From assembly GCF_900109165.1 (NCBI RefSeq), contig NZ_FNZF01000002.1:124001-188000 (forward strand): 64,000 nt of DNA. The letters run 5' to 3'. The position numbers and the translations under genes are program-made. The notes below the pieces were generated by a model. The model saw only the letters and a list, made by a program, of their open reading frames with translations, had not been told where the DNA came from and did no database searches. Origin of the DNA: Bhargavaea ginsengi. GTDB taxonomy: Bacteria; Bacillota; Bacilli; Bacillales_A; Planococcaceae. The stretch's first letter is position 1, and each line of letters starts with the position of its first letter. This document shows positions 52,877 through 62,916 of the stretch, piece after piece.

Positions 52877-53665
52877 TCAGGCAGTCATGAATTCAAGTCG
52901 CAGTCTGTCCGATACCATCGCAATAAACTCAGAATTCGTTGGCTTGCTCTTCATATGATGCACCGTATAGCCGAACATCTTCGAGATGACTTCATAGTTC
53001 CCCCGGTTCCAGGCGACTTCGATGGCGTGGCGGATTGCCCGTTCCACACGGGAAGGTGTCGTATTGAATTTTTCCGCAATCTCCGGATACAGCACTTTTG
53101 TGACCGAGCCGAGCAGATCCACGTCATGATACACCATTGTGATCGCTTCGCGCAGGAAAGCGTATCCTTTGATGTGCGCAGGAACCCCGATTTCCTTGAT
53201 GATTGCGGTGATGGCCGTATCGATCGCCTTTTTGCTGAGTGTCTGCTGCTTGCCGGCTTTTGACCCCTGAACGGCTGACTTCAGCTGACGCCCGTTTTTC
53301 ATCTGGAGAATCTGATGGACCAGGCGATCGAATTCAAACGGTTTCAGGATAAAGTAAGATGCACCGAGCTCAGCAGCCTGCTGCATGATTTCCTCTTGTC
53401 CGAATGCGGTGAGCATGATGATGTTCATGTCTCCTGTTCCCCCGTTTGCATGGAGTTCCTCAAGAACACCGATACCGTCCAGATGAGGCATGATGATATC
53501 CAGCAACAGCACATCAGGTTTTTTCTCTTCCAGCATGTTCAGGCAGAGCTTCCCGTTTGCAGCCGTTCCGATCACTTCGATCTCCGGGTGATTTTCAAAA
53601 TAAATAAGCATTGTCCTTACAAGTTCCCGATTGTCATCCGCCACTGCAACTTTGATTTTTTCCAT
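52877..53665 (-). CDS. spo0A: Sporulation master response regulator Spo0A
   Basis: Spo0A is the phosphorelay target that starts sporulation and controls transition-state genes. The 262-residue protein has a receiver domain with acidic pocket VAVADDNRE, phospho-acceptor D56 in [12 protein letters not shown], and the conserved switch threonine and lysine in MLTAFGQEE and FILKPFEFD. The effector domain shows [16 protein letters not shown] and the DNA-recognition segment [22 protein letters not shown], then [14 protein letters not shown]. Full length and intact. A perfect 0A box (TTCGACA) lies about 55 bases upstream. It precedes no other gene but follows spoIVB, as in B. subtilis. Confidence 0.96.
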   Translation of the reverse strand: MEKIKVAVADDNRELVRTMLIYFENHPEIEVIGTAANGKLCLNMLEEKKPDVLLLDIIMPHLDGIGVLEELHANGGTGDMNIIMLTAFGQEEIMQQAAELGASYFILKPFEFDRLVHQILQMKNGRQLKSAVQGSKAGKQQTLSKKAIDTAITAIIKEIGVPAHIKGYAFLREAITMVYHDVDLLGSVTKVLYPEIAEKFNTTPSRVERAIRHAIEVAWNRGNYEVISKMFGYTVHHMKSKPTNSEFIAMVSDRLRLEFMTA

Positions 53666-53719
53666 TATGAATTTCCCCCTTATTTAAAACGAACCCATCT
53701 CAGAGACATGTTAGAATAG

Positions 53720-53726
53720 TTCGACA
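53720..53726 (-). promoter_or_regulatory. 0A box upstream of spo0A
   Basis: TTCGACA is a perfect Spo0A-binding core, 55 bases upstream of the spo0A start. A near match, TTCGACG, lies at 53790-53796. Consistent with autoregulation. Confidence 0.5.
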
Positions 53727-53837
53727 TCCTGCTGTTAGTACCTTCATCAAATCTTAAAATGGGCCTCATGAACGATATTTCCGACATCATTCGACGAAAA
53801 TCCACAATTCAAAATGCTTCATTTCAACCTTTATTAT

Positions 53838-53882
53838 AATGCAAAAAAAGGAAAAGACCATACCTATTATGGTATGGCCAAG
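53838..53882 (-). terminator. Terminator of spoIVB
   Basis: CCATACC and GGTATGG form a short stem around a five-base loop, followed on the minus strand by TCTTTTCCTTTTTTT, just past the spoIVB stop. Confidence 0.7.
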
Positions 53883-53892
53883 AATATATTTT

Positions 53893-54855
53893 TTACGGCT
53901 TCCGTTTTGTCATCTCACCAATGGGAAGAGCCGCCCCTTTTAACGGTTCCTCGACAAACATATGCGTCACGACCCCGGCAAATTTTCCGTCCTGGATAAT
54001 CGGACTGCCACTCATGCCCTGCAAGATGCCACCTGTTTTTTCGATCAATGCACGATCTGTGACCGTAAACCTAAATACATCATCTGCGCTTGCCGTGATG
54101 TTGATACTATACTTATTGATTTCCGTGCCTTTGATCGTCGTGTAGATAGAAGCTTCTCCTTCACGGATCTCTTGGGGCCGCATAATCTCCACCGGTTTCG
54201 GGAATGCTCCTGTTAACGTTGATGTCCATTTTCCGAATATCCCATAGATTTCGTTTTCACGGATATCGCCAAGGAGCTGCTGTCCGGATTCAACCGACGA
54301 GATTTTGTACCCCGGCTTGCCCGGCTCGCTTTTTTTGATCTGTTCGACATCCGCCAGGAAGATGGAGCCGCCTGAGAACGGTGGTGCTCCGTCCAATGTC
54401 CTGTCGATGATCTGATGGCCGAGTGCCCCATATTCACCGGTTTTCGGATCTACGTACGTCAATGTACCGATTCCCTCTGTCCGCTCACGTATGAATGATG
54501 GGAGATTGAGGAGCTCTTTTTTCGTGGCCCCGACTTCCATTTCCCGTCCTTCACGTTCAATATCGAGTACCGCTTTTCCTCCGCCAGAAGCTTCTGCGGC
54601 GTCCGAGATGTCCTGTGGCGTAGTGACTTCTTTTCCGTCAAGCGCCTTCACGATGTCGCCGGCCCGCAGCCACTGGCCATCCGCGACCAGGACATCATCG
54701 GTGACAACCAGCATCCCCAATTCCAGATGGATGCCGATTGAATGTCCCATTGGAATGAGCGTCTTCGGTCCGTCCGCTGCCGCACCGGTTGCACCTGTAA
54801 GGAACAGGACAGCAAGCAGTGCAAACAGCATCAGCTTCCGGCTAATCCATCGCAT
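53893..54855 (-). CDS. spoIVB: SpoIVB peptidase (sporulation signalling serine protease)
   Basis: SpoIVB is made in the forespore and cuts SpoIVFA across the intermembrane space, allowing sigma-K activation. The 320-residue protein has an N-terminal membrane segment (about residues 7-27), a PDZ domain (about 40-110) and the S55 protease domain with H147 in GALGHQI, D267 in FTVTDRAL and S282 in QGMSGSPII. The Asp-Ser spacing of 15 matches B. subtilis D363/S378. It is about 100 residues shorter than the B. subtilis protein, mainly before the PDZ domain, and its C-terminus (GAALPIGEMTKRKP) differs from the usual ending. GGAGG precedes the ATG. Confidence 0.9.
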   Translation of the reverse strand: MRWISRKLMLFALLAVLFLTGATGAAADGPKTLIPMGHSIGIHLELGMLVVTDDVLVADGQWLRAGDIVKALDGKEVTTPQDISDAAEASGGGKAVLDIEREGREMEVGATKKELLNLPSFIRERTEGIGTLTYVDPKTGEYGALGHQIIDRTLDGAPPFSGGSIFLADVEQIKKSEPGKPGYKISSVESGQQLLGDIRENEIYGIFGKWTSTLTGAFPKPVEIMRPQEIREGEASIYTTIKGTEINKYSINITASADDVFRFTVTDRALIEKTGGILQGMSGSPIIQDGKFAGVVTHMFVEEPLKGAALPIGEMTKRKP

Positions 54856-55125
54856 GGTTCACCTCCCCGTGCTGTTATATCGTTACTATGTGTCCGGTGC
54901 CTTTTCTTATGTCCGGTATAATGTAGCATGAAAATCAGGGGATAACGAAAGGTGCTGCAGTTACAGCATTCTGACAACATCTCATATAAATTCGAAGAAA
55001 AAACTTAAATGCCGGATAGGCATACATCATTTCAGTTCATCTGTACAAATTAAAGCGAAAAAGGGGCCGGCAGAAATTCGATTGCTTTAGATTTCATGAA
55101 AATCGTTATTGGAACAAAAAATACT
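54856..55125. other. Intergenic region upstream of spoIVB
   Basis: About 270 AT-rich bases with no gene seen. It holds a candidate forespore promoter at 54917-54946 and, further on, only low-complexity sequence before the recN terminator. Confidence 0.4.
54917..54946 (-). promoter_or_regulatory. Candidate forespore (sigma-F/sigma-G) promoter of spoIVB
   Basis: On the minus strand CATTATA (54923-54917) fits the sigma-G -10 pattern CATnnTA exactly. GTTAT (54946-54942), 18 bases upstream, is a weak -35 match. spoIVB is forespore-expressed in B. subtilis, which makes the match plausible. Confidence 0.4.
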
Positions 55126-55165
55126 CCCCCTGCTCCGGCATGTAGGCTGCGGACAGGGGGAGTGC
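55118..55165 (-). terminator. Terminator of the argR-recN unit
   Basis: ACTCCCCCTG pairs with CAGGGGGAGT and is followed on the minus strand by ATTTTTTG. The arm CTGCGGACAGGGGGAGT is identical to the hairpin after parC at 1284-1328. Confidence 0.85.
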
Positions 55166-55181
55166 TGATTTCAATCTAAGT

Positions 55182-56873
55182 TCACATTTCTTTTTTCCGG
55201 TCTTCCGCCATGACGAGAAGCTCTTCTGCATGACGTTTGGTGAGATCTGTCATTTCCGCTCCTGTCATCATCCGGCTCAGTTCCTCTGTGCGCTCCATCC
55301 CTTCGAGTTCAGCGACTGATGTGGAGGTGCGTCCGTCCGAGAACTCTTTGCGGATGAAAAGGTGATGGTCTGCCATCGCCGCAACCTGAGGCAGATGGGA
55401 AATGCAGAGGACCTGTGAGTGCATGGATATGGCGGCAATTTTCTCGGCGATTGCCTGCGCCACCCGCCCGCTGACACCGGTGTCCACTTCGTCAAAAATA
55501 ATTGAAGTAACTTCCTGATGTTTTGAAAAAATCGTCTTCAGTGCCAGCATAATCCGGGAAAGTTCTCCTCCGGACGCCACTTTGGCAAGCGGCTTCGGTG
55601 GTTCCCCGACGTTTGCCGAAATGAGGAAGATCACATCTTCCGCACCGTGACGGTCGAAATGGCTGCTTTCCCTGAATTCCACGGTGAATTGAGCCTTCTC
55701 CATGTACAGTTCCGAAAGCTGGCGATGGATCGCTTCCGCCAGCCGGACAGCTGCTTCTTTCCTCAGCCCCGACAGCTCTCCCGCTTCCACTGCCAGGTCG
55801 GCTTCGATCGATTCGATTTCTTTTCTTTCGTCTTTGAGCCGCTCATCTCGGTTAAGGAACTTTTCCAGTTCTTCTGCGATCTTGTCACGGTAGGCCAGAA
55901 TTTCCGGTACGGATGCCCCGTATTTCCTTTTCATGGTCTGAAGCAGGGCGAGCCGGTGCTCCACTTCGTCGAGGCGGCCCGGGTCGAATTCCATCCCGTC
56001 AAGCATACTTTTTAAAGAATACGCGGTTTCCTGCAGTGTATAAAATGCATCGGATACCGAAGTCGCAAATTCTCCTGCCTGAGGATCGACTTCAGCCGCG
56101 TGTTCAAGGTCGCTCATCGCGGAACCCGTCCAGTCAAGTCCTTTAGACTCGCCCTGGATGGCTTCATACGCAGCAGAAACACGCTCGAAGATGGCCGTGA
56201 AATTCTTCAGCCGTGTCCGCTCTTCTTCCAGTTCTTCTTCTTCCCCCTCAAAAAAGCCCGCCTCGTCAATTTCCGTCAACTGAAAACGGTACAGATCGAT
56301 TCGATGGGCAATCTGCTGTTCGGATTCGTCGTAACGTGCAATCCGTTTTTTCAGCTTGATATAGCGGTCATAAAGGGAAGCGTAGCTTTCCTTGGCATCG
56401 CTGATCGTTTCCCAGCCGAATTGGTCCAGCAAAAGCACGTGGCGTTGCTCGTCCATCAGCTCCTGCGTTTCGTGCTGCCCATGAATATCGATCAGCGCAG
56501 AACCGATTTCCCGCAGGATGGCGAGGGTCACCAGCTTGCCGTTCACCCGGCAGGTGCTTTTCCCGGAAGCTGAAATGTCCCGCCTCAGGATCACCATTCC
56601 TTCATCATCCGAAGGAATTCCTGACTCCTCGAGTTTCCGGAAAACAGGGTGTCCGCCGTAGGAAACTTCGAACATCCCTTCAAGCTCCGCTTTTTTTTCA
56701 CCGTGGCGGATGAACTCACTGGATCCCCTGCCGCCGGCTAAAAGCTGGACAGCATCGATGATGATCGATTTCCCCGCTCCCGTCTCCCCCGTTAGGACAG
56801 TCAGTCCATTGTCGAAGCGGATGGACAGGTCACGGATAATTGCGAAGTTCTTGATTGACAGTTCTCTAAGCAC
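55182..56873 (-). CDS. recN: DNA repair protein RecN
   Basis: RecN is an SMC-like ATPase that gathers broken DNA ends in double-strand break repair. The 563-residue protein begins MLRELSIKNFAIIRDLSIRF, with Walker A TGETGAGKSIIIDAVQLLAGG near residue 30, a long coiled-coil middle (about residues 160-380), the signature LAKVASGGELSRIMLALK near residue 430, and Walker B SIIFDEVDTGVSGRVAQAI. The start is GTG, ten bases after GGAGG. It follows argR by 18 bases, the conserved Bacilli order. Confidence 0.95.
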   Translation of the reverse strand: MLRELSIKNFAIIRDLSIRFDNGLTVLTGETGAGKSIIIDAVQLLAGGRGSSEFIRHGEKKAELEGMFEVSYGGHPVFRKLEESGIPSDDEGMVILRRDISASGKSTCRVNGKLVTLAILREIGSALIDIHGQHETQELMDEQRHVLLLDQFGWETISDAKESYASLYDRYIKLKKRIARYDESEQQIAHRIDLYRFQLTEIDEAGFFEGEEEELEEERTRLKNFTAIFERVSAAYEAIQGESKGLDWTGSAMSDLEHAAEVDPQAGEFATSVSDAFYTLQETAYSLKSMLDGMEFDPGRLDEVEHRLALLQTMKRKYGASVPEILAYRDKIAEELEKFLNRDERLKDERKEIESIEADLAVEAGELSGLRKEAAVRLAEAIHRQLSELYMEKAQFTVEFRESSHFDRHGAEDVIFLISANVGEPPKPLAKVASGGELSRIMLALKTIFSKHQEVTSIIFDEVDTGVSGRVAQAIAEKIAAISMHSQVLCISHLPQVAAMADHHLFIRKEFSDGRTSTSVAELEGMERTEELSRMMTGAEMTDLTKRHAEELLVMAEDRKKEM

Positions 56874-56891
56874 GGGGCGTTCACCTCCTGA

Positions 56892-57341
56892 TCAGAGCAT
56901 GCCCAGCAGCTTTGCCCTTACTGTTTCACGCTGTTCGTCATTCCGGCAAAGAATGAGGCACGTATCATCCCCGCAGATGGTGCCGAGGATCTCTTCCCAT
57001 TCGATCTGGTCGATCAGCGAACCGATCGCGTGCGCATTGCCCGGCAGTGTTTTCATGACAAGAAAATGCCCGGCTCCGTCAATGCTGACAAACGCATCGG
57101 TCAACGCCCGGTTAAGCTTGCGCATGGGATCAAAGCTGCGCTCGGCAGGCAAGCTGTATTTGTAGCGGCCGTCCCTGAGCGGGACCTTCACGAGATGAAG
57201 TTCTTTGATATCTCTCGAAATCGTCGCCTGGGTCACATTGAACCCCTCATGCTTTAACCGGTCGACGAGCTCGTCCTGTGTTTCTATTTCATTGTGTCCA
57301 ATAATTTCCCGAATACGGATATGCCGTTGGCCCTTGCTCAA
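56892..57341 (-). CDS. argR: Arginine repressor ArgR/AhrC
   Basis: ArgR binds arginine and represses arginine synthesis genes. The 149-residue protein has an N-terminal winged helix ([20 protein letters not shown] and [19 protein letters not shown] with the recognition helix) and a C-terminal hexamer and arginine-binding domain with [18 protein letters not shown]. The start is TTG, six bases after GGAGGG. It is transcribed with recN. The argGH promoter in this window carries its predicted operators. Confidence 0.95.
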   Translation of the reverse strand: MSKGQRHIRIREIIGHNEIETQDELVDRLKHEGFNVTQATISRDIKELHLVKVPLRDGRYKYSLPAERSFDPMRKLNRALTDAFVSIDGAGHFLVMKTLPGNAHAIGSLIDQIEWEEILGTICGDDTCLILCRNDEQRETVRAKLLGML

Positions 57342-57408
57342 TCTATTCCCTCCGAAGAATGCATATTTCCTAATAAGAATGTACCATTATCCATTTTTCG
57401 CAACAACA

Positions 57409-57430
57409 AAAAACCCCCTATTCCGGGGGT
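57409..57430 (-). terminator. Terminator after tlyA
   Basis: ACCCCC and GGGGGT form a short stem followed on the minus strand by TTTTTTGTTG, next to the tlyA stop. It separates the dxs-tlyA transcript from argR-recN. Confidence 0.8.
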
Positions 57431-58251
57431 CAATCCAACTTTTCATGGGCTTCCTTCACTAGTGCGGAAAAAGTCCCTTCCGGAAGCCGGTACTCCGGAT
57501 CCTCTGTCGCCTTCAGGTGAAAGAGGAACTCGATATTGCCTTCGCCTCCGGTAACAGGGGAGAACGAAGCATTCATGACGTCGAATCCGTTTGAAACAGC
57601 CATCGCTGCCGTACGTTCGAGGACTTCAAGGTGAACAGCCGGGTCACGGACGATCCCTTTTTTGCCTACGTTCTCCCGTCCGGCCTCAAACTGGGGTTTG
57701 ACAAGCGCGATGACGTCTCCTCCCGGCATCAGCACTGTCTTTAAAGTCGGCAGGATGAGGGAAAGAGAGATGAACGATACATCGATTGTCGCGAATTCCG
57801 GTATGCCCTCCGTGAATAGATCAGGGGTTGCATGACGGAAATTCACCCGTTCCATGACGGTCACCCTCGGGTCCTGACGGAGTTTGTAGGCGAGCTGGTT
57901 ATAGCCGACATCAAGTGCGTAGCTATGGGCAGCGCCGTTTTGAAGTGCGCAGTCCGTGAAACCGCCCGTTGATGCGCCAATATCCAGGATCAGCTTGCCG
58001 GCCACACTCACCTCAAAGGTTTCAAGCGCTTTTTCAAGCTTGAGGCCCCCGCGGCTTACATACTTCATCCCGTTGCCTTTCACCTGGATATCTGCGTCAG
58101 CAGGAATCTTCTCACCAGGTTTATCCATCCTGCGGTCACCGGAAAAGACGATTCCCGCCATGACGGCCCGTTTGGCCTGTTCGCGGGTTTCAAAAAATCC
58201 GCGGTCAGCCAAGAGGACATCAATTCTTTCTTTTGGCTGCTTGGGTGTCAT
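57430..58251 (-). CDS. tlyA: TlyA-family rRNA 2'-O-methyltransferase (YqxC-like)
   Basis: The 273-residue protein has an N-terminal S4 RNA-binding domain ([20 protein letters not shown] through [19 protein letters not shown]) and a FtsJ-like methyltransferase domain with the SAM motif [20 protein letters not shown] near residue 90 and catalytic lysine in [13 protein letters not shown]. Family members methylate rRNA ribose; some have been called hemolysin A, which is a historical label. The ATG overlaps the dxs stop by four bases. Confidence 0.9.
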   Translation of the reverse strand: MTPKQPKERIDVLLADRGFFETREQAKRAVMAGIVFSGDRRMDKPGEKIPADADIQVKGNGMKYVSRGGLKLEKALETFEVSVAGKLILDIGASTGGFTDCALQNGAAHSYALDVGYNQLAYKLRQDPRVTVMERVNFRHATPDLFTEGIPEFATIDVSFISLSLILPTLKTVLMPGGDVIALVKPQFEAGRENVGKKGIVRDPAVHLEVLERTAAMAVSNGFDVMNASFSPVTGGEGNIEFLFHLKATEDPEYRLPEGTFSALVKEAHEKLD

Positions 58252-60158
58252 AGGGCATGCATGCCTTTCTGGCGGGACAGACCCACCAGTTTTTCGACCT
58301 TGTCAGCAAGAGCTTCGTCTGTCATGCCGATCTCCTCAAGGAGTTCCGGCACGCTGCCGTGTTCAATGAATTTGTCGGGAATGCCCATGCGGTCGATGAT
58401 GCTTCCGTGGAATCCGTGTTCGTGCGCGAACTCGATGACCCCGCTTCCGAATCCGCCTGCCAGGACCGCTTCCTCAACAGTCACGATCGGCAATTTCCGT
58501 TCCAGGAGGTTTTTAAGCATTTCCTCGTCAAATGGTTTGATGAACCGCGCATTGACAACAGCAGCGCCGATGCCTTTTTCGCGCAACTTTTCCGCGGCGG
58601 CCAGCGCCATCGGAATGGTCGTTCCGAATGTCAGGATGGCCGCATCACGTCCTTCTGTGAGCATCTCCCATGAGCCGATCGGGATTTCCCTGAGCTCTTC
58701 ATCAAGCGGAACACCCAGGCCATTGCCGCGCGGATAGCGCAGTGCGATGGGGCCGTTGTCATAGCTGACCGCTGTCCTGACCATATGCTGGCCCTCATTT
58801 TCATCTTTCGGCATCATGATCGTCAGGTTCGGCATGCTTCTGAGGAATGCAATGTCGAAGACGCCCTGGTGGGTTTCCCCATCAGCGCCGACCAGCCCTG
58901 CCCTGTCGATGCCGATAAAGACATTCAGATTCTGCCTCGCGATATCGTGGAGCATCTGGTCATAAGAACGCTGCAGGAAAGTTGAGTAAATAGCGAGGAA
59001 CGGCTTCATCTCTTCGACCGCCAACCCTGCTGCCATCGTCGTAGCATGCTGCTCAGCAATTCCGACATCGAACATCCGGTCCGGGAATTCAGATGCGAAG
59101 CCTTCCAGCTTCGATCCGACCGGCATCGCAGGCGTGATTGCGACCACACGCTTGTCCTCCCGGGCAATCCGGCGGACAGTTTCCGCAATCAGCGCGCTCC
59201 AGCCCGGTGCTTTAGCCGGAGACTTGATGAGGTCGCCCGTTTCAAGCTTATATGGCCCGGTGCCATGCCAGGTGCCGATCTTGTCCTCTTCTGCCGGGCG
59301 GAAACCCTTGCCTTTTTTGGTCAGGACGTGGATGATCACCGGCCCTTCCATCTTTTTGGCGTAATTCAGATTGGCTTCAAGATCCTCGAAGCTGTGCCCG
59401 TCAACGGGACCCAGATAAGTAAAGCCGAGTTCTTCGAAAAAGACACCTGTGACGAGCAGATATTTTAGGCTGTCCTTTACCCGCTCCGCCGTCGCGGCCA
59501 GCTTGCCGCCGACAGCCGGAATCTTCTTCAGCAGATATTCAAGCTCGTCTTTTGCTTTGTTATACTTTCCGGCAGTGCGCAGCCGCCCGAGCACGTTATG
59601 AAGAGCACCCACGTTCGGCGCAATCGACATTTCATTGTCATTCAGGATGACGGTCATGTTTGTGCGCTCGGATCCGATATGGTTCAGCGCCTCAAGCGCC
59701 ATCCCGCCTGTTAGTGCGCCGTCCCCGATCACCGGGATGACATGGTTGTCCGCACCCTTGATATCGCGTGCTGCCGCCATGCCCATCGCGGCTGACAGAG
59801 AAGTCGAACTGTGGCCGGTTTCCCAGACATCATGCTCGCTCTCGATTCGTTTCGGGAACCCGCAAAGGCCCCTGTACTTCCTGAGCGTAGAGAAATCACA
59901 CGCACGGCCGGTCAGGATCTTATGGACGTATGCCTGGTGGCCCACATCCCAGATAATCTTGTCCTGCGGGCTGTCAAAAGCCCTGTGCAGGGCAATTGTC
60001 AGCTCCACGACACCGAGGTTCGGCCCGATGTGGCCGCCGGTAGCGGACAGCTCACGGATCAGGAACGACCGGATATCCGATGCCAGTGACTCCAATTCCC
60101 CGTTGCCAAGCTCCTTCAGGAAGGATGGATCGGAAATCTTGGTCAAATCCATCGCCAT
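58248..60158 (-). CDS. dxs: 1-deoxy-D-xylulose-5-phosphate synthase
   Basis: Dxs joins pyruvate and glyceraldehyde-3-phosphate in the first step of the MEP isoprenoid pathway. The 636-residue transketolase-like protein shows [38 protein letters not shown], the thiamine-diphosphate motif [18 protein letters not shown] near residue 150 to [12 protein letters not shown], and the second-domain [16 protein letters not shown] and [24 protein letters not shown] precedes ATG 60158; an ATG two codons later is an alternative. It follows ispA by about 80 bases, in the usual xseA-xseB-ispA-dxs order. Confidence 0.95.
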   Translation of the reverse strand: MAMDLTKISDPSFLKELGNGELESLASDIRSFLIRELSATGGHIGPNLGVVELTIALHRAFDSPQDKIIWDVGHQAYVHKILTGRACDFSTLRKYRGLCGFPKRIESEHDVWETGHSSTSLSAAMGMAAARDIKGADNHVIPVIGDGALTGGMALEALNHIGSERTNMTVILNDNEMSIAPNVGALHNVLGRLRTAGKYNKAKDELEYLLKKIPAVGGKLAATAERVKDSLKYLLVTGVFFEELGFTYLGPVDGHSFEDLEANLNYAKKMEGPVIIHVLTKKGKGFRPAEEDKIGTWHGTGPYKLETGDLIKSPAKAPGWSALIAETVRRIAREDKRVVAITPAMPVGSKLEGFASEFPDRMFDVGIAEQHATTMAAGLAVEEMKPFLAIYSTFLQRSYDQMLHDIARQNLNVFIGIDRAGLVGADGETHQGVFDIAFLRSMPNLTIMMPKDENEGQHMVRTAVSYDNGPIALRYPRGNGLGVPLDEELREIPIGSWEMLTEGRDAAILTFGTTIPMALAAAEKLREKGIGAAVVNARFIKPFDEEMLKNLLERKLPIVTVEEAVLAGGFGSGVIEFAHEHGFHGSIIDRMGIPDKFIEHGSVPELLEEIGMTDEALADKVEKLVGLSRQKGMHAL

Positions 60159-60239
60159 CACTCACCTTTATAAAAAAATAGGTAAAAATATTCTTTGTTC
60201 ATTATAGCAGTGTCCCATCCATACACCAAACAAACGCTG

Positions 60240-61124
60240 TCAGGAAACGCGATGGATGATGTAATCCGCGATCAGGCGGAGGATAGGATCAGGGTCTTTC
60301 AGGAATGAAATGGCTTTGACTGCTTCTGTATGATGATGGAGCAGCTTTTGCCTTGCCCCTTCCATTGTCAGGATGGCGGGATAGGTGTTTTTCCCCTGCT
60401 CGGCGTCAGCCCCCGTCTTTTTGCCGGTAACTTTCTCGTCCCCCACAACGTCCAGGATGTCATCCTGGATCTGGAAGGCGATGCCGATGTGGCGTGCATA
60501 GCGCCTGAGCTGTTCCCGATCCGTAGCTTTCGCCTTGGCGAGTATTGCACCTGCCTCTACCGCAAAGGTCAGCAGCGCACCGGTTTTGAGCCGGTGGACG
60601 TTTTCAAGTTCGTTTTCCGAAAGCTTTTTCTGTTCGGCATCCATGTCAAGCACCTGGCCGCCGACCATGCCTTCTGCGCCCGCGGTGCGGGTAAGCAGGA
60701 GGATCAGCTCAAGCTTTTCGGCATCCGTCAGTGATGGTGCTTTGCCGATCACGGAAAAGCTTTCCGTCAGCATGGCGTCTCCCGCCAGGATGGCTGTAGC
60801 CTCACCATATACTTTATGGTTCGTCGGCTTGCCTCGTCGCAGGTCATCATCGTCCATCGCGGGAAGATCGTCATGGATCAGCGAATATGTATGGATCATC
60901 TCAAGTGCGGCGCCCACATGCAGTTCAGCGGGATGGACTTTTCCCAAGTCATGGAGCACACCGGATATCAGCAGCGGCCGGATTCTTTTCCCTCCCGCTG
61001 TCAGTGAATAGAGCATCGATTCCTTTAGCCTGGATTCCGTGTCGAGCGTCTTGACTGCCACTTCAAGCACAGGAGACAACTCACTGATCCGGCTTTCCAT
61101 GAAATCTTTCAACTTCTCATTCAT
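60240..61124 (-). CDS. ispA: Geranylgeranyl/farnesyl diphosphate synthase (short-chain polyprenyl synthetase)
   Basis: The enzyme condenses isopentenyl and dimethylallyl diphosphate to farnesyl diphosphate. The 294-residue protein has the first aspartate-rich motif in SLIHDDLPAMDDDDLRRGKP near residue 85 and the second in FQIQDDILDVVGDEKVTGK near residue 225, with GKRIRPLLI near residue 45. The two residues before the first motif (large residues LIH) fit a C15 product. The start ATG follows GGGAGG and overlaps the xseB end by eight bases. Dxs follows, so both isoprenoid genes are co-transcribed. Confidence 0.92.
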   Translation of the reverse strand: MNEKLKDFMESRISELSPVLEVAVKTLDTESRLKESMLYSLTAGGKRIRPLLISGVLHDLGKVHPAELHVGAALEMIHTYSLIHDDLPAMDDDDLRRGKPTNHKVYGEATAILAGDAMLTESFSVIGKAPSLTDAEKLELILLLTRTAGAEGMVGGQVLDMDAEQKKLSENELENVHRLKTGALLTFAVEAGAILAKAKATDREQLRRYARHIGIAFQIQDDILDVVGDEKVTGKKTGADAEQGKNTYPAILTMEGARQKLLHHHTEAVKAISFLKDPDPILRLIADYIIHRVS

Positions 61125-61374
61125 CGCGATTTCCTCCCTGAGCCGGATCAAAAGCTGTCGCCTCCCCGTCTTTGTCGATGAGCGTCACGAGCTGCTTTTC
61201 GGCGGACTGCAGTTTGCTGTGACAGACCGCAGACAGTTCCATTCCTTTTTTGTACAGGTCGATGGCATCTTCAAGCGGTACATCCCCAGACTCAAGCCGG
61301 CGGACGATTTCTTCCAGACGGCCGATCGCCTCTTCAAAACGGATATCTTTGGTTTCCTGTTTTTCTTCGCTCAT
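61117..61374 (-). CDS. xseB: Exodeoxyribonuclease VII small subunit
   Basis: XseB binds XseA to form exonuclease VII, which degrades single-stranded DNA. The 85-residue protein has the family helix EEAIGRLEEIVRRLESGDVPLED (split here only for description) and ALDLYKKGMEL-type second helix (AIDLYKKGMELSAVCH). Its ATG directly follows the xseA TAA stop. Confidence 0.93.
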   Translation of the reverse strand: MSEEKQETKDIRFEEAIGRLEEIVRRLESGDVPLEDAIDLYKKGMELSAVCHSKLQSAEKQLVTLIDKDGEATAFDPAQGGNRDE

Positions 61375-62727
61375 TTATTGTTCCACGTCCTTTCGTTCTG
61401 GGGACCCTTTGACAATCGCATCAATCGTTCCGTCCCGGAATGAAATCGATACTTTGTCACCTGCATCCAATTCACCGGCGGACTTGATCACCCTGTCACC
61501 GCTTCTCACGAGGCTGTATCCCCGGTCCATGACCGAAAGCGGATTCAGCGCCTGAAGTGTGCGGACAGCCGAATCAAGTGTACGGCCCTGGCGCTGGACA
61601 GTTTCTTTTGCCGCGCGCTTGAGGCCCTCCTCCAGCCGGTTTGTGTGCTGCTGCGCCTGTGTCAGAAGCTCCCGGGGAGAGCGGGCAGATAGCCGTGCAT
61701 CCAGATTGGCAATGGCCTGCCGGCGGTCGGATGCCAGCCGGGAAGCGCTTTGCCCCAGTCGCTCATCCAGAAGTTCCAGTCTTTCGGCAAATGGCCGGTA
61801 TAGCCGCTCCGGAAAACTCATCGGATAAGAGGACTCAAGCCGCTCCAGCCGTTTTTGCTCTTGGCGCAGCCTGGAATGGAGGGATTGGTGGAGCCTGGAT
61901 CTCGATTCAAGGATGCGCCTGGAGACCTCCACGCTGTCCGGGACAGCCAGCTCTGCGGCTGCAGTCGGAGTAGGAGCGCGGAGATCGGCCACGAAATCGG
62001 CGATGACCGTGTCGGTTTCATGGCCGACCGCGCTGATTACAGGAATACGGGAAGTGAAAATCTCCCTGGCAACCTCTTCCTCATTGAATGCCCACAGGTC
62101 CTCAATCGAACCTCCGCCCCGTCCGATGATCAGCACATCAATTCCGCCATGTCCATTGGCCTGGCGGATTGCACTTGCAATCGACGGGACGGCATTGGCT
62201 CCCTGCACTACAGCAGGGAACAGGAGCACGTCCGCGAGCGGATAGCGCCGGTTCAATGTCGTACAGATATCACGGACCGCAGCCCCTGTCGGAGCGGTGA
62301 TGACCCCGACCCTGTCCGGGTAAGCAGGAATGGGCTGTTTCCATTTGGCGTTGAACAATCCCTCTTTGCCAAGCCGCTCTTTTAGCTGCTCAAATGCGAT
62401 GAATAGTTCCCCGACGCCATCCGGCTGCATCGAATTCGCATAAAGCTGGTATTGGCCGGCAGCCTCATAAACATTCACATCGCCCCGGATCAGGACATTC
62501 ATGCCTTCCTCCGGCCGAAATTTCAGCTTGGAGGCATTGGCGCGGAACATCGCTGCATTGATGCGGGATCGGCTATCCTTCAAGGTAAAATAAACATGCC
62601 CGGAAGAATGGAGCTTTACATTCGAGAGCTCCCCCTTGACGTAGACATCACGGAGATGGAGATCCGCATCGAACTTGCGCTTGATGTATTTGGTCAGAGC
62701 ACCGACTGTCAGATAAGGGTTTTGCAT
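61375..62727 (-). CDS. xseA: Exodeoxyribonuclease VII large subunit
   Basis: The 450-residue catalytic subunit begins MQNPYLTVGALTKYIKRKFD with an OB-fold (VYVKGELSNVKLHSSGHVYFTLKD), then the nuclease core with VGVITAPTGAAVRDI near residue 138, VLIIGRGGGSIEDLWAFNEE near residue 195 and SAVGHETDTVIADFVADLRAPTPTAAAE near residue 230, and a long C-terminal coiled coil. ATG 62727 follows GAGGCGG; a 17-codon upstream extension is not supported. Confidence 0.94.
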   Translation of the reverse strand: MQNPYLTVGALTKYIKRKFDADLHLRDVYVKGELSNVKLHSSGHVYFTLKDSRSRINAAMFRANASKLKFRPEEGMNVLIRGDVNVYEAAGQYQLYANSMQPDGVGELFIAFEQLKERLGKEGLFNAKWKQPIPAYPDRVGVITAPTGAAVRDICTTLNRRYPLADVLLFPAVVQGANAVPSIASAIRQANGHGGIDVLIIGRGGGSIEDLWAFNEEEVAREIFTSRIPVISAVGHETDTVIADFVADLRAPTPTAAAELAVPDSVEVSRRILESRSRLHQSLHSRLRQEQKRLERLESSYPMSFPERLYRPFAERLELLDERLGQSASRLASDRRQAIANLDARLSARSPRELLTQAQQHTNRLEEGLKRAAKETVQRQGRTLDSAVRTLQALNPLSVMDRGYSLVRSGDRVIKSAGELDAGDKVSISFRDGTIDAIVKGSPERKDVEQ

Positions 62728-62916
62728 GCCGGCACCGCCTCTCTCTTGAATTACAAAAATATAGCGGCAGGCCGGCACGTTCCCGGGCGCAGCCGCCGGG
62801 ACGCGCCGGCCACTGGGCCGGTACCGTCACGGCAGGCAGGCTTACCGAGGGGGCCGTACCGCCCTTGCCGCATGCTTAAACAATTTTGTCGTATTCCGAA
62901 ACGATCTGCCGGATGC
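62728..62916. other. GC-rich spacer between folD and xseA
   Basis: About 190 bases with several imperfect GC-rich inverted repeats (CCGGCC/GGCCGG, GGGCGG/CCGCCC) and no convincing T-run or gene. It may hold a folD transcript end and an xseA promoter, but I cannot assign either. Confidence 0.3.

Noticed and set aside
62728-62916. Extra gene between folD and xseA
   Set aside because: The GC-rich stretch is open in some frames by composition only; no start with ribosome site or family match was found.
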